A DNA stretch of 64,000 nucleotides from Serratia marcescens. Lineage in GTDB: Bacteria; Pseudomonadota; Gammaproteobacteria; Enterobacterales; Enterobacteriaceae. Shown one piece after another: positions 1-13,829 of the stretch. Under the pieces are notes generated by a model, which was not told where the DNA came from, did no database searches, and was given only the letters and a program-made list of their open reading frames with translations. The translations under genes and the position numbers were made by a program. Where the stretch lies: the NCBI RefSeq assembly GCF_006715005.1, contig NZ_VFMJ01000001.1, forward strand, positions 4,588,001 to 4,652,000, written 5' to 3'. The number at the start of each line of letters is the position of its first letter. Within the stretch, counting starts at the first letter, position 1.

Positions 1-880
1 TTTTCTTGGCGAAAACCACGCGCGCCAGGATATTCAGTAACAGTACGCACAGGGTGATCAACAGCACCCCGGCCCAGGCCAGCTGTTGCCATTCGGCGAA
101 CGGGCTCATGGCGAATTTGAAGATGGTCACCGGCAGGTTGGCGATCGGCTGCATCAGGTCGGTGCTCCAGAACTGGTTCGACAGCGAGGTGAACAGCAAT
201 GGTGCGGTTTCCCCCGCGATGCGCGCAATCGCCAGCAGCACGCCGGTGATGATGCCGGACACCGACGCCTTCAGCGTGATGGCGGAAATCATGCGCCATT
301 TCGGCGTGCCCAGGGCATAAGCGGCCTCGCGCAGCGTATCCGGCACCAGTTTCAGCATGTTCTCGGTGGTGCGAATGACGATCGGCACCTGCAGCAGCGC
401 CAGCGCCACGATGCCGGCCCAGCCGGAGAAGTGTTCCATCTTCGCCACCACGATGGTGTAAACGAACAGGCCCACCACGATCGACGGTGCGGACAGCAGA
501 ATGTCGTTGATGAAGCGGATCACTTCCGCCAGCCAGGATTTACGGCCGTATTCCGCCAGGTAGATGCCGGCCATGATGCCCAGCGGCGTACCGAAGAGGG
601 TCGCCCACAGGATCAACAGGCCGCTGCCGGCGATGGCGTTGGCCAGGCCGCCGCCCGCGGTATTCGGCGGCGGGGTCATCTCGGTGAACAACGCCAGCGA
701 CATGCCGTCGAAGCCTTTGGTGACGGTAGCGATCAGGATCCAGATCAACCAGAACAGCCCGAACGCCATGGTCGCCATCGACAGGAACAGCGCGAGGCGA
801 TTTTTCTGCCGGCGCCAGGCCTGCATTTTGCGGCGGCTTTCCGCCAGAACGACTGCGTTTTGCATATCCATCGTCGCCAT
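1..880 (-). CDS. pstA: phosphate ABC transporter permease PstA (3' end cut by window edge)
   Basis: PstA is one of the two inner-membrane permease subunits of the high-affinity phosphate transporter PstSCAB. The start ATG lies at 878-880, one base before the pstC stop codon, and 293 codons are visible; the E. coli protein has 296 residues, so only a few C-terminal residues are missing. The product begins [10 protein letters not shown] and carries several hydrophobic segments. The permease-type cytoplasmic loop with [11 protein letters not shown], which contacts the ATPase PstB, is present, followed by a conserved GETAPLLFT segment. It is the third gene of a pstSCA(B-phoU) operon; pstB and phoU would lie to the left. 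Identity is clear from sequence and context. Confidence 0.95.
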   Translation of the reverse strand, partial: MATMDMQNAVVLAESRRKMQAWRRQKNRLALFLSMATMAFGLFWLIWILIATVTKGFDGMSLALFTEMTPPPNTAGGGLANAIAGSGLLILWATLFGTPLGIMAGIYLAEYGRKSWLAEVIRFINDILLSAPSIVVGLFVYTIVVAKMEHFSGWAGIVALALLQVPIVIRTTENMLKLVPDTLREAAYALGTPKWRMISAITLKASVSGIITGVLLAIARIAGETAPLLFTSLSNQFWSTDLMQPIANLPVTIFKFAMSPFAEWQQLAWAGVLLITLCVLLLNILARVVFAKK

Positions 881-881
881 G

Positions 882-1838
882 TTAACGCCCCTCATTCTTG
901 GCCAGACGCATGATCATCAGTTTCGACAGCGCCAGCACGATAAAGGTGATAACAAACAGAATCAGGCCCAGCTCCATCAACGCGGCGGTGTGCACGCCGG
1001 ACTCGGCTTCGGCGAATTCGTTGGCCAGCGCCGAGGTGATGCTGTTGCCCGGCATGTACAGCGAAGCGCTGTCGAGCTGGTAGGTGTTACCGATGATAAA
1101 GGTCACCGCCATGGTTTCCCCCAGCGCGCGGCCCAGGCCCAACATCACGCCGCCGATGACGCCGTTTTTGGTGAACGGCAGCACGATGCGCCAGATGACT
1201 TCCCAGGTGGTGCAGCCGATGCCGTAGGCCGACTCTTTCATCATTACCGGGGTCTGTTCGAACACGTCGCGCATAACCGCGGCGATGTAAGGAATGATCA
1301 TGATCGCCAGGATCACCCCGGCGGCCAGGATGCCGATGCCGAAGGCCGGGCCGGAGAACAGCTCGCCGACGATCGGAATGCCCGACAGCACGTCGCCCAC
1401 CGGCGTCTGGAAGTATTCGGCGAACAGCGGGGCAAACACGAACAGGCCCCACATGCCGTAGACGATGCTCGGGATGGCCGCCAGCAGCTCAATGGCGATG
1501 CCCAGCGGCCGCTTCAACCAGTTCGGCGCCAGTTCGGTCAGGAACAGCGCGATGCCGAAACTCACCGGCACGGCGATGATCAGCGCGATAAGCGAGGTGA
1601 CCACGGTACCGTAGATCGGCACCAGCGCGCCGAACTGCTCCGCCGGCGCGTCCCACTCTTTGGTCCACAGGAAAGCGAAGCCGAATTTCTGCATGCTTGG
1701 CCAGGAGGCGAAGATCAGCGAAACGATGATGCCGCCCAGCAACAATAGGGTAATCAGCGCCGCCAGTCTCACCAGCGCGCTGAAAATGATGTCACCGTTT
1801 TTGCTCGGTGCTTTGATGGTCGGCTTGTACTCAGCCAT
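882..1838 (-). CDS. pstC: phosphate ABC transporter permease PstC
   Basis: PstC pairs with PstA to form the transmembrane channel of the Pst phosphate importer. The 318-residue protein starts [16 protein letters not shown]. It has a first membrane segment at about residues 20-45 and five more spread over the rest. The permease EAA loop is visible as [21 protein letters not shown]. Length matches the usual 319 residues. It follows pstS after 90 bases that contain a strong hairpin and is almost contiguous with pstA, so all three are expected to be co-transcribed under PhoB control. The start is supported by an AGAGAG purine-rich stretch just upstream. Confidence 0.97.
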   Translation of the reverse strand: MAEYKPTIKAPSKNGDIIFSALVRLAALITLLLLGGIIVSLIFASWPSMQKFGFAFLWTKEWDAPAEQFGALVPIYGTVVTSLIALIIAVPVSFGIALFLTELAPNWLKRPLGIAIELLAAIPSIVYGMWGLFVFAPLFAEYFQTPVGDVLSGIPIVGELFSGPAFGIGILAAGVILAIMIIPYIAAVMRDVFEQTPVMMKESAYGIGCTTWEVIWRIVLPFTKNGVIGGVMLGLGRALGETMAVTFIIGNTYQLDSASLYMPGNSITSALANEFAEAESGVHTAALMELGLILFVITFIVLALSKLMIMRLAKNEGR

Positions 1839-1898
1839 AGATTACTCTCTGTTTGAACCCTGGCAGCCCCAACCGGGATCGGAGCCTGAAGAACTTGT

Positions 1899-1921
1899 GG
1901 GGCGCGGCGAACCCGCGCCCC
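1899..1921 (-). other. perfect 9-bp GC stem-loop between pstS and pstC
   Basis: The sequence GGGGCGCGG, loop of five bases, CCGCGCCCC forms a perfect nine-pair stem eight bases after the pstS stop codon and well before the pstC start. There is no run of T after it, so it does not look like a full terminator. Inference: it protects the pstS message end or causes partial termination, giving more periplasmic binding protein than permease. This uneven output is known for pst operons. Confidence 0.7.
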
Positions 1922-1928
1922 TGCGTTG

Positions 1929-2969
1929 TTAGTACAGCGCTTTACCTGAACTGTCTTTTACGTTGGTTTTCCAGGCCGCGCGCACCTGCTCAACCACTTC
2001 TTTCGGCAGGGTGGCGTAATCCAGCTCGTTAGCCTGTTTGCCGCCGGTTTTGTAGGCCCAGTCGAAGAACTTCAGCACTTCGGCGCCCTGAGCAGGGTTT
2101 TTCTGCTCTTTGTGCACCAGGATGAAGGTGGTGGAGGTGATTGGCCACACGTTGTCGCCTTTCTGGTCTGTCAAATCCTGAGCGAAGGTCTTGCTCCAAT
2201 CCACGCCTTTGGCCGCGTTGCTGAAGCTCTCTTCGGTCGGGCTGACCGGTTTGCCGTCGGCAGAAACCAGCTTGGTGTAAGCCAGGTTGTTCTGTTTGGC
2301 GTAAGCGTATTCTACGTAGCCGATAGAGCCAGGCAGACGCTGAACGAAGGCGGCGATGCCGTCGTTGCCTTTGCCGCCCAGACCGGTCGGCCAGTTAACG
2401 GTAGAACCGGCGCCAATTTTTTCTTTCCACTGCGCGTTGGCCTTGGACAGGTAGCTGGTGAACACGAACGAGGTGCCGGAACCGTCGGCGCGGCGTACCA
2501 CGGCGATGTTCTGGTCAGGCAGTTTCACGCCTGGGTTCAGCTTGGTGATAGCCGGATCGTTCCATTTTTTGACGTTGCCCAGGTAGATATCGCCCAGGGT
2601 TTTGCCGTCCAGCGTCAGTTCGCCGGATTTAATGCCCGGAATATTCACGGCCAGCACCACGCCGCCGATCACGGTCGGGAACTGGAACAGGCCGTCAGCC
2701 GCCAGCTTGTCGTCAGACAGCGGGGCGTCGGAGGCGCCAAAGTCAACGGTGTTGGCCACGATTTGCTTCACGCCGCCAGAGGAGCCGATGCCCTGATAGT
2801 TAACTTTGTTGCCGGTTTCTTTCTGATAAGAATCTGCCCACTTGGCGTAAACCGGAGCGGGGAATGTCGCACCTGCACCGGTCAGGCTGGCAGCAGCGAA
2901 CGCGGACACGGCGGTCAGGGAGAAGGTCGCTGCCACAATACTGGCGACGGTGGTACGCATCAGTTTCAT
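1929..2969 (-). CDS. pstS: periplasmic phosphate-binding protein PstS
   Basis: PstS captures inorganic phosphate in the periplasm and delivers it to PstCAB. The 346-residue precursor opens with a typical signal peptide, [25 protein letters not shown], with cleavage expected after AFA (about residue 25). The mature part starts [18 protein letters not shown]. Phosphate-contacting segments are visible: GATFPAPVY near the start, [10 protein letters not shown], and [16 protein letters not shown] in the middle. Length equals the E. coli protein. It is the first gene of the operon, has a good GGAGG site, and lies under two Pho boxes at 3047-3097, so strong induction by phosphate starvation is expected. 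Confidence 0.98.
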   Translation of the reverse strand: MKLMRTTVASIVAATFSLTAVSAFAAASLTGAGATFPAPVYAKWADSYQKETGNKVNYQGIGSSGGVKQIVANTVDFGASDAPLSDDKLAADGLFQFPTVIGGVVLAVNIPGIKSGELTLDGKTLGDIYLGNVKKWNDPAITKLNPGVKLPDQNIAVVRRADGSGTSFVFTSYLSKANAQWKEKIGAGSTVNWPTGLGGKGNDGIAAFVQRLPGSIGYVEYAYAKQNNLAYTKLVSADGKPVSPTEESFSNAAKGVDWSKTFAQDLTDQKGDNVWPITSTTFILVHKEQKNPAQGAEVLKFFDWAYKTGGKQANELDYATLPKEVVEQVRAAWKTNVKDSSGKALY

Positions 2970-3046
2970 AATCCCTCCTAATGGGATATTTAAAATCGAC
3001 TTCGAGTCGTTTTAATCAGAGTAAGTATTGCTGCAGGAGGGAAAAT

Positions 3047-3064
3047 AGGACAGTTTGGTGACAG
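3047..3064 (-). promoter_or_regulatory. Pho box 2 (PhoB site), pstS promoter
   Basis: On the minus strand this reads CTGTCAC-CAAA-CTGTCCT: two 7-base direct repeats close to CTGTCAT separated by four bases, the PhoB recognition pattern. It is the promoter-proximal of two boxes about 33 bases apart, an arrangement closely resembling the tandem boxes of E. coli pstS, where the PhoB boxes stand in for the -35 element. Confidence 0.85.
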
Positions 3065-3079
3065 AAAAATGTACGCAAT

Positions 3080-3097
3080 ATGACAGTTATATTACAG
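3080..3097 (-). promoter_or_regulatory. Pho box 1 (PhoB site), pstS promoter
   Basis: On the minus strand this reads CTGTAAT-ATAA-CTGTCAT, a near-consensus PhoB box of two heptamers with a four-base A/T spacer. It lies upstream of the second box, and the pair fixes the orientation of transcription toward pstS. Confidence 0.88.
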
Positions 3098-3258
3098 TGC
3101 GTTTTAGAGGTATTGATTTATATTAAAATCAATTTGTTATATTGAAAACAGCGCAATTGACAAGCAATAAAAAAACCGTTTGGCCACGCCCTATCCGCTT
3201 GAATATGACAACGTTTATCCCTGAATCGGCGCCGCTGTCATCTTTCGCGTTGCTCATG

Positions 3259-3286
3259 AAAAAAGCCGGCGCTAAGGCCGGCTTTT
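3259..3286 (-). terminator. Rho-independent terminator after glmS
   Basis: On the minus strand a GCCGGC-CTTA-GCGCCGGC type stem, flanked by A and T runs, ends in TTTTTT about 20 bases after the glmS stop. It ends the glmUS transcript. The 160 bases between it and the Pho boxes hold no gene I can support. Confidence 0.85.
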
Positions 3287-3305
3287 GCAGTTTACCTGCG
3301 GCAGA

Positions 3306-5135
3306 TTACTCTACGGTGACAGACTTCGCCAGGTTGCGCGGCTGGTCAACGTCGGTGCCTTTGATCAGCGCCACATGGTAAGACAGCAGCTGCAACGGCA
3401 CGGTGTAGAAGATCGGCGCGACGATTTCCTCGACGTGCGGCAGAGGAATGATGGTCATGCCTTCGCTGCTGACGAAGCCGGCATCCTGATCGGCGAACAC
3501 GTACAGCTGGCCGCCGCGCGCGCGCACTTCTTCAATGTTGGACTTCAGCTTTTCCAGCAGTTCGTTGTTCGGCGCCACGACGATCACCGGCATGTCGGCG
3601 TCGATCAGCGCCAGCGGGCCGTGTTTCAGCTCCCCCGCCGCATAAGCTTCAGCGTGAATATAGGAGATCTCTTTCAGCTTCAGCGCCCCTTCCATGGCGA
3701 TCGGATACTGATCGCCGCGGCCGAGGAACAGCGCATGGTGTTTGTCGGAGAAACCTTCCGCCAGCGCTTCGATCTCTTTATCCATCGACAGCATCTGCTC
3801 GATACGCGCCGGCAGCGCCTGCAGGCCGTGCACGATCTCTTGCTCCACGCTTTCCGCCATGCCTTTCAGGCGGCCCAGGCGCGCCACCAGCATCAACAGC
3901 ACGGTGAGCTGCGTGGTGAAGGCCTTGGTCGAAGCTACGCCGATTTCCGTGCCGGCCTTGGTCATCAACGCCAGATCGGATTCGCGCACCAGCGAAGAGC
4001 CGGCCACGTTACAAACGGCCAGCGAACCGAGATAACCCAGCTCTTTGGACAGGCGCAGCGCCGCTAACGTGTCGGCGGTTTCGCCGGACTGCGACAGGGT
4101 GATGATCAGGCTGCCCGGACGCACCGCCGATTTGCGGTAACGGAACTCGGACGCGATCTCGACGTCGCACGGCACGCCGGCCAGCGCTTCGAACCAATAA
4201 CGCGCCACCATACCGGAGTGGTAAGAAGTGCCACAGGCGATGATCTGTACGTGCTGCACCTTGGCCAACAGTTCATCGGCGCGCGGGCCCAGCTCGCTCA
4301 GGTTGATTTGGCCATGGCTGAAACGCCCTTCCAGGGTATTTTTCAGCGCCAGCGGCTGTTCGTAGATCTCTTTTTGCATGTAGTGACGGTAAGCGCCCTT
4401 GTCGCCGGCGTCATACTGCACCTGGGATTCGATCTCAGGGCGCTCGATGGCGTTGCCCTGCTTGTCGAAGATGTTGACGGTGCGGCGAGTCACTTCCACC
4501 ACGTCGCCTTCTTCCAGGAAGATGAAGCGGCGGGTGACCGGCAGCAGCGCCAGCTGGTCGGAAGCGATGAAGTTTTCCCCGACGCCGCGGCCGATAACCA
4601 GCGGGCTGCCGGAGCGCGCAGCGACCAATACGCTCGGATCGCGGCTGTCCATCACCACGGTGCCGTAAGCGCCGCGCAGCTGTGGGATCACGCGCTGAAC
4701 CACTTCCAGCAGCGTACCGCCCTGCAACTGTTCCCAGTGCACCAGGTGCGCGATCACTTCGGTGTCGGTTTCGGAGCTGAAGCGATAACCGCGTTCGATC
4801 AGCAGTTCGCGCAGCGGTTCGTGGTTTTCGATGATGCCGTTATGCACCACGGTAATGTAGTCGGAAACATGCGGGTGCGCGTTCGCCTCGGTCGGTTCAC
4901 CGTGCGTTGCCCAACGGGTGTGAGCGATGCCGGTACCGCCGTGCAGATCGGTCTGCTCCGCCGCTTCGGCCAGTTTTTGCACCTTGCCTACGCGACGCAG
5001 GCGACTGACGTTGCCCTGCGCGTCGACCACTGCCAGACCGGCGGAGTCATAACCGCGGTACTCGAGACGGCGTAAACCTTCCAACAGGATTTCTGCGATA
5101 TCACGTTGCGCTACTGCGCCTACAATTCCACACAT
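3306..5135 (-). CDS. glmS: glutamine--fructose-6-phosphate aminotransferase (isomerizing) GlmS
   Basis: GlmS converts fructose 6-phosphate and glutamine into glucosamine 6-phosphate, the entry step to UDP-GlcNAc for peptidoglycan and LPS. The start chosen is the ATG at 5133-5135, giving [12 protein letters not shown], because the N-terminal Cys exposed after Met removal is the catalytic nucleophile. The open frame runs further upstream but that part has no family counterpart. The 609-residue length is identical to E. coli. Residues 2 to about 240 form the glutaminase domain, and two SIS sugar-phosphate isomerase domains follow ([18 protein letters not shown]). The C-terminus [11 protein letters not shown] is the conserved sugar-binding tail. 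In enterobacteria the glmUS message is processed and glmS is controlled by the GlmY/GlmZ RNAs. Confidence 0.98.
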   Translation of the reverse strand: MCGIVGAVAQRDIAEILLEGLRRLEYRGYDSAGLAVVDAQGNVSRLRRVGKVQKLAEAAEQTDLHGGTGIAHTRWATHGEPTEANAHPHVSDYITVVHNGIIENHEPLRELLIERGYRFSSETDTEVIAHLVHWEQLQGGTLLEVVQRVIPQLRGAYGTVVMDSRDPSVLVAARSGSPLVIGRGVGENFIASDQLALLPVTRRFIFLEEGDVVEVTRRTVNIFDKQGNAIERPEIESQVQYDAGDKGAYRHYMQKEIYEQPLALKNTLEGRFSHGQINLSELGPRADELLAKVQHVQIIACGTSYHSGMVARYWFEALAGVPCDVEIASEFRYRKSAVRPGSLIITLSQSGETADTLAALRLSKELGYLGSLAVCNVAGSSLVRESDLALMTKAGTEIGVASTKAFTTQLTVLLMLVARLGRLKGMAESVEQEIVHGLQALPARIEQMLSMDKEIEALAEGFSDKHHALFLGRGDQYPIAMEGALKLKEISYIHAEAYAAGELKHGPLALIDADMPVIVVAPNNELLEKLKSNIEEVRARGGQLYVFADQDAGFVSSEGMTIIPLPHVEEIVAPIFYTVPLQLLSYHVALIKGTDVDQPRNLAKSVTVE

Positions 5136-5285
5136 CAGTTGTATTCCTAATGAACGCCCTTCATGGGCGCTTTCGATGCCTTGACCTGATTTTTGCCGGT
5201 TTTTACCGTGCGTCCCCGAGCCTGTAGATGGTGGGGTTATTATGTTTTGTATTGGGCTCGTGAACGGAGCCCAACGCAAAACACA

Positions 5286-6659
5286 CTATGACTTCTTCTT
5301 CACCGGACGTTGCCAGCCCTGAATGTGCACCTGTTTGACGCGGCTCAGCACCAGTTCGTTCTCGGCGATATCGCGCGTCACCGTGGTGCCGGCGGCGATG
5401 GTGGAGCCTTTGCCGACCGACACCGGCGCCACCAGCTGAGTATCGGAACCGACGAATACGCCGTCGCCGATCACCGTCTTGTGCTTGTTGGCGCCATCGT
5501 AGTTGCAGGTGATGGTGCCGGCGCCGATATTCACGTCATCGCCGATTTCGGCATCGCCCAGGTAGCTGAGGTGACCGGCCTTGGAGCCTTTGCCCAGACG
5601 CGCCTTTTTCATTTCCACGAAGTTGCCGACGTGAGCCCCTGCCGCCAGCTCCGCGCCTGGGCGCAGGCGGGCGAACGGCCCCACGGTGCAGTCGGCCTCC
5701 AGCACGCTGTCTTCCAGCACGCTGTAAGGGCTGATCTCGCAGTCATCACCGATTACGCAGTTTTTCAGCACGCAGCCAGCGCCGATTTTCACCCGGTCGC
5801 CCAGCTTGACGTGACCTTCGATAATCACATTCGCATCAATAGTGATGTCTCGGCCGTGAACAAGTTCCCCGCGCAGATCGAAACGCGCCGGATCCAGCAG
5901 CATCACGCCGGCCAACAGCAGCTTTTCAGATTGTTCCGACTGGAATACGCGCTCCAGGGTCGCCAGCTGCAGGCGGTTGTTCACGCCTTCCACTTCGCTC
6001 AGGCGCGACGGATGTACAGCCTCGATTTTCTTGCCGTCGGCATGGGCCAACGCAATGATATCGGTGATGTAAAACTCGCCCTGTGCGTTATCGTTATTCA
6101 ACATCCCCAGCCAGCGCTTCAGATCGCGCCCGTTCGCCACCAGGATGCCGGTATTGATCTCGTTGATTTGGCGCTGTGCCTCGCTGGCGTCCTTGTGTTC
6201 GACGATGCCCACCACGCTGCCCTGCTCGCGCACGATGCGGCCGTAACCGCTCGGATCGTCCAGCTTGACCGTCAGCAGACCGATGCCGCCCTGCGGCTTG
6301 GCCGCCAGCAGGCGTTGCAGCGTATCCACGGAGATCAACGGCACGTCGCCGTACAGCATCAGCACGTCTTCATCGTCGGCAAAGTGCGGCGCCGCCTGCT
6401 GCATTGCATGACCGGTACCCAATTGCTCGGCCTGCAGCACCCAGTTCAGCGCGCCTTCGGTCAACGTACTTTTCAGCAGTTCGCCGCCGTGGCCGTATAC
6501 CAGGTGGACATGTTGTGCGCCCAGTTTCATCGCGGCATCAATGACGTGTTGCACCATCGGCTTGCCGGCCAACGGATGTAAGACCTTGGGAAGATCGGAA
6601 TACATGCGTGTTCCCTTGCCCGCGGCGAGGATAACCACGCTCATTGCGCTGTTCGACAT
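5286..6659 (-). CDS. glmU: bifunctional UDP-GlcNAc pyrophosphorylase / glucosamine-1-phosphate acetyltransferase GlmU
   Basis: GlmU acetylates glucosamine 1-phosphate and then couples it to UTP, giving UDP-GlcNAc. The start is set at 6657-6659 ([14 protein letters not shown]) by comparison with the family; an ATG five codons further in is a possible alternative, and the longer open frame upstream is not conserved. The 457-residue protein has the nucleotidyltransferase signature [15 protein letters not shown] at residues 11-25 in its N-terminal half. A left-handed beta-helix of hexapeptide repeats fills the C-terminal half, with catalytic region [20 protein letters not shown]. It lies 150 bases upstream of glmS and forms the glmUS operon. 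Confidence 0.98.
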   Translation of the reverse strand: MSNSAMSVVILAAGKGTRMYSDLPKVLHPLAGKPMVQHVIDAAMKLGAQHVHLVYGHGGELLKSTLTEGALNWVLQAEQLGTGHAMQQAAPHFADDEDVLMLYGDVPLISVDTLQRLLAAKPQGGIGLLTVKLDDPSGYGRIVREQGSVVGIVEHKDASEAQRQINEINTGILVANGRDLKRWLGMLNNDNAQGEFYITDIIALAHADGKKIEAVHPSRLSEVEGVNNRLQLATLERVFQSEQSEKLLLAGVMLLDPARFDLRGELVHGRDITIDANVIIEGHVKLGDRVKIGAGCVLKNCVIGDDCEISPYSVLEDSVLEADCTVGPFARLRPGAELAAGAHVGNFVEMKKARLGKGSKAGHLSYLGDAEIGDDVNIGAGTITCNYDGANKHKTVIGDGVFVGSDTQLVAPVSVGKGSTIAAGTTVTRDIAENELVLSRVKQVHIQGWQRPVKKKS

Positions 6660-6891
6660 AAGCAACCTGATAACTCCATTTTGATAGACGAAAGTAAAAC
6701 CGTTTAGCGACGATATTACTACATATTTCTCTGCACGAACCCGGCGCAGGCCGCGTGGGCCTTGGCCTGCCGCTATCGCGGCCAATTCGCCGTCGGAGCG
6801 AAAAAACTGTCGGCGATCGGCGACGTTTCTTTCCCGATATCAGGGGTTATACACCACACCGCCCGCCGGGCTGAAATGCTTATTTTAAAGT

Positions 6892-6922
6892 AAAAAAAAA
6901 GCGACCCTATAGGCCGCTTTCT
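6892..6922 (-). terminator. Rho-independent terminator of the atp operon
   Basis: On the minus strand, AAAGCGGCC, a short TATA-type loop, and GG-T-CGCTTT form a stem followed by nine T. It starts 28 bases after the atpC stop codon and closes the nine-gene ATP synthase transcript. The remaining part of the 6660-6949 gap (about 230 bases) should hold the glmU promoter; I could not assign -35/-10 boxes there with confidence. Confidence 0.85.
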
Positions 6923-6949
6923 TAAAGTTGGGTGCAAAGCACCCAAACA

Positions 6950-7369
6950 TTACATCGCTTTTCTGGTGAGCTCGATAACGCGCAGTTTTGCGATCGCTTT
7001 CGCCAGTTCAGCGGATGCCTGAGCATAGTCGACATCGCCATGAGAGCTGCGAATATGTTCTTCAGCTTTACGCTTAGCTTCCAACGCTCTCGCTTCGTCG
7101 AGGTCAGTACCACGGATAGCAGTGTCCGCCAGCACGGTAACCACGCTCGGCTGCACCTCAAGGATGCCGCCGGACAGGTAGATGAACTCTTCTTCACCAT
7201 GCTGCTTAACAATACGCACCATGCCAGGCTTGATGGCAGTCAGCAGCGGCGCATGGCCAGGGAAGATCCCCAGTTCACCTTCGCTGCCTGTCACCTGGAT
7301 CTTCTGCACCAGGCCGGAAAACATCTGTTTTTCCGCGCTGACTACATCCAGATGGTAAGTCATAGCCAT
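6950..7369 (-). CDS. atpC: F1Fo ATP synthase subunit epsilon
   Basis: Epsilon sits in the central stalk of the F1 sector and can inhibit ATP hydrolysis. The 139-residue protein starts [20 protein letters not shown]. It contains the N-terminal beta-sandwich (to about residue 85, with [19 protein letters not shown]) and a C-terminal two-helix hairpin ending ELTRKAM. Length equals the E. coli subunit. It is the last gene of the operon, 20 bases after atpD, and is followed by a terminator. Confidence 0.98.
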   Translation of the reverse strand: MAMTYHLDVVSAEKQMFSGLVQKIQVTGSEGELGIFPGHAPLLTAIKPGMVRIVKQHGEEEFIYLSGGILEVQPSVVTVLADTAIRGTDLDEARALEAKRKAEEHIRSSHGDVDYAQASAELAKAIAKLRVIELTRKAM

Positions 7370-7389
7370 ATCACCCTCCTCTCAAGGCG

Positions 7390-8799
<1,410 letters not shown>

Positions 8800-8804
8800 C
8801 TAGC

Positions 8805-9668
8805 TTAAACCGCGGAGGCTCCCGAAACGATCTCGGTGAGTTCCTGAGTGATGCTGGCCTGACGCGCCTTGTTGTATACCAACTGCAGCTCTTTGATCAG
8901 GCTACCGCCGTTATCGGTTGCGGCTTTCATCGCGACCATTCGTGCGGCCTGCTCGCTGGCCAGGTTTTCCACGACGCCCTGATAAACCTGCGACTCCACA
9001 TAGCGGCGCAGCAAGGTATCAAGCAGCACTTTTGGATCGGGTTCATACAGGTAATCCCAAGGCGTTTTCTTCAGCTCTTCGTCATCGGCTGGCGGTAACG
9101 GCAGCAGCTGAAGCACCTGCGGCTCTTGGGACATCGTATTAACAAATTTGTTGCTGACAATGTACAGCTTGTCCAAACGACCTTCGTCGTAGGCCTGCAG
9201 CATCACTTTCACCGGCCCGATCAGATCCGACAGGGAAGGTTTGTCCCCCATGCCGGTCACCTGGGCAACCACGTTGCCGCCCACGGAACCAAAGAAAGAG
9301 GCCGCTTTAGAGCCAATCAGCGCCAAATCGGTTTCGACGCCTTTTTCGGACCAGGCTTTCATCTCCGCCAGCAGCTTTTTGAACAGGTTGATGTTCAAGC
9401 CGCCGCAGAGACCACGGTCAGTAGACACCACCAGATACCCGACGCGCTTAACGTCACGCTCATCCAGGTACGGGTGCTTGTACTCCAGATTCCCTAACGC
9501 AAGGTGACCAATCACTTTGCGCATGGTCTCTGCATAAGGACGGCTGGCCGCCATGCGATCCTGCGATTTACGCATTTTGGAGGCGGCGACCATTTCCATC
9601 GCTTTAGTGATCTTTTGCGTGTTTTGCACGCTAGCGATCTTACTACGTATCTCTTTTGCGCCGGCCAT
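8805..9668 (-). CDS. atpG: F1Fo ATP synthase subunit gamma
   Basis: Gamma is the rotating central shaft that couples Fo rotation to conformational change in F1. The 287-residue protein starts [32 protein letters not shown], the conserved N-terminal helix of the coiled-coil shaft. It ends [19 protein letters not shown], the conserved C-terminal helix. The middle Rossmann-like part carries [11 protein letters not shown]. Length matches the family and the gene lies between atpA and atpD. Confidence 0.98.
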   Translation of the reverse strand: MAGAKEIRSKIASVQNTQKITKAMEMVAASKMRKSQDRMAASRPYAETMRKVIGHLALGNLEYKHPYLDERDVKRVGYLVVSTDRGLCGGLNINLFKKLLAEMKAWSEKGVETDLALIGSKAASFFGSVGGNVVAQVTGMGDKPSLSDLIGPVKVMLQAYDEGRLDKLYIVSNKFVNTMSQEPQVLQLLPLPPADDEELKKTPWDYLYEPDPKVLLDTLLRRYVESQVYQGVVENLASEQAARMVAMKAATDNGGSLIKELQLVYNKARQASITQELTEIVSGASAV

Positions 9669-9727
9669 CTCTGCTTCTCCTCAGTGCCAGACGGCCTGCT
9701 GTCTTTCAACAGCAGGACCGTTCGGCG

Positions 9728-11269
9728 TTACCAGGACTGGGTTTTCTTGAAGGTCTCGAGGATGTCTTTCAACTTGCCCTCGATCTCATCATTGAAGTTG
9801 CCAGTTTGGTTGATGTGGTTCAGCAGTTCGGCGTGCTCGCGGTCCGCATAGGCGACCAGCGCGGCTTCGAAGCTCACCACTTTGGCGACTTCGACGTCGT
9901 TCAGGTAACCGCGTTCTGCGGCAAACAGCACCAGAGACTGTTGTGCGACTGACATCGGCGCATACTGTTTCTGTTTCAGCAGCTCGGTCACTTTCTGACC
10001 GTGGCTCAGCTGTTTGCGGGTCGCGTCGTCCAGATCGGAGGCGAACTGGGAGAACGCAGCCAGTTCACGATACTGCGCCAGCGCGGTACGGATACCACCG
10101 GACAGTTTCTTCATGATCTTGGTCTGCGCGGCGCCACCAACACGGGATACGGAGATACCCGGGTTAACTGCCGGACGAATACCGGAGTTGAACAGGTTGG
10201 ATTCCAGGAAGATCTGACCATCGGTAATCGAGATTACGTTGGTCGGAACGAACGCGGAAACGTCACCCGCCTGGGTTTCAATGATCGGCAGAGCGGTCAA
10301 TGAACCGGTTTGGCCTTTAACTTCACCTTTGGTGAAGGCTTCAACGTATTCGGCGTTAACGCGCGCTGCACGCTCCAGCAAGCGGGAGTGCAGGTAGAAT
10401 ACGTCGCCTGGGTAAGCTTCACGACCTGGCGGACGACGAAGCAGCAGGGAAATCTGGCGGTAAGCAACGGCCTGTTTGGACAGGTCATCGTACACGATCA
10501 GCGCATCTTCACCGCGGTCACGGAAGTATTCGCCCATTGCGCAACCGGCGTATGGCGCCAGGTATTGCAGTGCAGCGGATTCGGAAGCGGTCGCCACCAC
10601 CACGATGGTGTTGGCCAGTGCGCCGTGCTCTTCCAGTTTGCGCACCACGTTAGCGATGGTGGACGCTTTCTGGCCGATAGCCACGTAAACGCATTTGATG
10701 CCGGAGTCGCGTTGGTTGATGATCGCATCGATCGCCAGCGCGGTTTTACCGGTCTGACGGTCACCGATCACCAGCTCACGCTGGCCACGGCCGATTGGAA
10801 TCATGGCATCAACGGATTTGTAGCCAGTCTGAACCGGCTGATCAACGGACTGACGCTCGATAACGCCTGGCGCGATAGCTTCTACCGGAGAGAAGCCGTC
10901 GTTTTCAATCGGGCCTTTGCCGTCGATTGGTGCGCCCAAGGTGTTAACTACGCGGCCCAGCAGACCACGACCGACTGGAACTTCCAGGATACGGCCGGTG
11001 CATTTAACCTTCATGCCTTCGGCCAGATCCGAATACGGACCCATGACCACGGCACCGACGGAGTCGCGCTCCAGGTTCAATGCGATTGCGTAACGGTTGC
11101 CAGGCAGCGCGATCATTTCGCCCTGCATAACTTCGGCCAGGCCGTGTACGCGGATGATCCCGTCGCTGACGGAAACGATAGTACCTTCATTGTGAGCTTC
11201 GCTCACTACATTGAACTGAGCAATGCGCTGCTTGATCAGTTCGCTGATTTCGGTGGAATTCAGTTGCAT
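9728..11269 (-). CDS. atpA: F1Fo ATP synthase subunit alpha
   Basis: Alpha alternates with beta in the F1 hexamer and holds the non-catalytic nucleotide sites. The 513-residue protein starts [21 protein letters not shown], the segment that contacts the delta subunit. It has Walker A GDRQTGKT at residues 169-176 and the [16 protein letters not shown]alker B region. The conserved [17 protein letters not shown] stretch is near residue 360. Length is identical to E. coli. The start lies 12 bases after the atpH stop. Confidence 0.99.
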   Translation of the reverse strand: MQLNSTEISELIKQRIAQFNVVSEAHNEGTIVSVSDGIIRVHGLAEVMQGEMIALPGNRYAIALNLERDSVGAVVMGPYSDLAEGMKVKCTGRILEVPVGRGLLGRVVNTLGAPIDGKGPIENDGFSPVEAIAPGVIERQSVDQPVQTGYKSVDAMIPIGRGQRELVIGDRQTGKTALAIDAIINQRDSGIKCVYVAIGQKASTIANVVRKLEEHGALANTIVVVATASESAALQYLAPYAGCAMGEYFRDRGEDALIVYDDLSKQAVAYRQISLLLRRPPGREAYPGDVFYLHSRLLERAARVNAEYVEAFTKGEVKGQTGSLTALPIIETQAGDVSAFVPTNVISITDGQIFLESNLFNSGIRPAVNPGISVSRVGGAAQTKIMKKLSGGIRTALAQYRELAAFSQFASDLDDATRKQLSHGQKVTELLKQKQYAPMSVAQQSLVLFAAERGYLNDVEVAKVVSFEAALVAYADREHAELLNHINQTGNFNDEIEGKLKDILETFKKTQSW

Positions 11270-11281
11270 GCTCCAGTCCCC

Positions 11282-11815
11282 TTAAGACTGCAAGACGTCT
11301 GTCAGGCGTTCAAGACGACCGCGAACGCTGCCATCAATCACCATATCGCCGGCGCGAACAACGATGCCGGCCAGTACAGACTTGTCAATTTTGCAATTCA
11401 GCTTAACTTTGCGTGACAGACGTTTTTCCATCGCAGCGGCGATTTTCGCCTGCTGTTCGTCGCTCAGCGCGCTCGCAGAGAGCACTTCGACTTCGACGGT
11501 GGATTCCAGCGAGGCGCGCAGTTCGATGAACTGCTGCAGCACGGCAGGAAGAACCAGTAAACGTCCATTTTCGGCCATTACACGGATAAAGTTCTGGCCA
11601 TGTTCGTCGAGCCGATCGCCACAAACCGCGATGAACGTCTTGGACAGCGTTTCTGGCGCAACCGCGCCAGACAGCAGTTCAGAAATCTGTTCATTGCGAG
11701 TGACTTCAGCCGTAAACGCCAGCATGTCCTGCCAGCGCTCTACGCTTTGGTGCTCAACGGCAAAGTCAAAAGCTGCTTTGGCGTAGGGGCGAGCTACAGT
11801 TACAAATTCAGACAT
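11282..11815 (-). CDS. atpH: F1Fo ATP synthase subunit delta
   Basis: Delta links the top of the alpha/beta ring to the b-subunit stator. The 177-residue protein begins [19 protein letters not shown], the typical N-terminal helical bundle. It ends with the conserved [33 protein letters not shown] C-terminal domain (here [15 protein letters not shown]). Length equals E. coli AtpH. It lies 14 bases after atpF and 12 bases before atpA. Confidence 0.98.
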   Translation of the reverse strand: MSEFVTVARPYAKAAFDFAVEHQSVERWQDMLAFTAEVTRNEQISELLSGAVAPETLSKTFIAVCGDRLDEHGQNFIRVMAENGRLLVLPAVLQQFIELRASLESTVEVEVLSASALSDEQQAKIAAAMEKRLSRKVKLNCKIDKSVLAGIVVRAGDMVIDGSVRGRLERLTDVLQS

Positions 11816-11829
11816 CAGCCCCTCCCTCC

Positions 11830-12615
<786 letters not shown>

Positions 12616-12646
12616 TCAGTTTAAAAGTGCAAGTGTTTTAAGAAAA

Positions 12647-13441
<795 letters not shown>

Positions 13442-13445
13442 TTAG

Positions 13446-13829
13446 TTAATTTCGGTAACTGTTAATCACGGCCGGTGCCACTATCTGCACCACTAACACC
13501 GCTAAATAGGTCAGGCCAAGCGGTATAAACTCCGCCTTGAACACCCCCAGCGCCACGATCAGCAAAACGATGGTGATCACGACCTTTAGCCCCTCGCCGA
13601 TGGCGAACGACCAGGCAACCCTACCGGGCGCCGGCGTTTGCGCCTGATGGCGCAAGGCAAACAGCATAAACATTGCACTCGGCAACCAGGCGGCGAGACC
13701 GCCTGCCAGCGCCGAAGCGCTCCATTCCGGGCTTTTCAGCCAGAAAGCAACGCTGATCAGAACAAAAGTCATTAACTGCAAAAACAGCAGTTTGCGTGCG
13801 ACTTTCCCGCTGTAAAGGGACACAGACAT
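13446..13829 (-). CDS. atpI: F1Fo ATP synthase assembly-associated protein AtpI
   Basis: AtpI is a small membrane protein encoded at the head of atp operons and thought to assist c-ring assembly or ion homeostasis; it is not essential. The start is placed at 13827-13829 (MSVSLYSGKVARKLLFLQ), matching the E. coli start MSVSLVSRNVARKLL. The open frame extends 31 codons further upstream but this is unconserved and overlaps the promoter region. The 127-residue product has four hydrophobic stretches and ends APAVINSYRN. Confidence 0.93.
   Translation of the reverse strand: MSVSLYSGKVARKLLFLQLMTFVLISVAFWLKSPEWSASALAGGLAAWLPSAMFMLFALRHQAQTPAPGRVAWSFAIGEGLKVVITIVLLIVALGVFKAEFIPLGLTYLAVLVVQIVAPAVINSYRN

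Noticed and set aside
5136-5285. Possible glmS ribozyme/riboswitch in the glmU-glmS gap
   Set aside because: The glmS ribozyme belongs to Gram-positive bacteria. The 150-base gap shows no such conserved core, and enterobacteria use GlmY/GlmZ RNAs instead.
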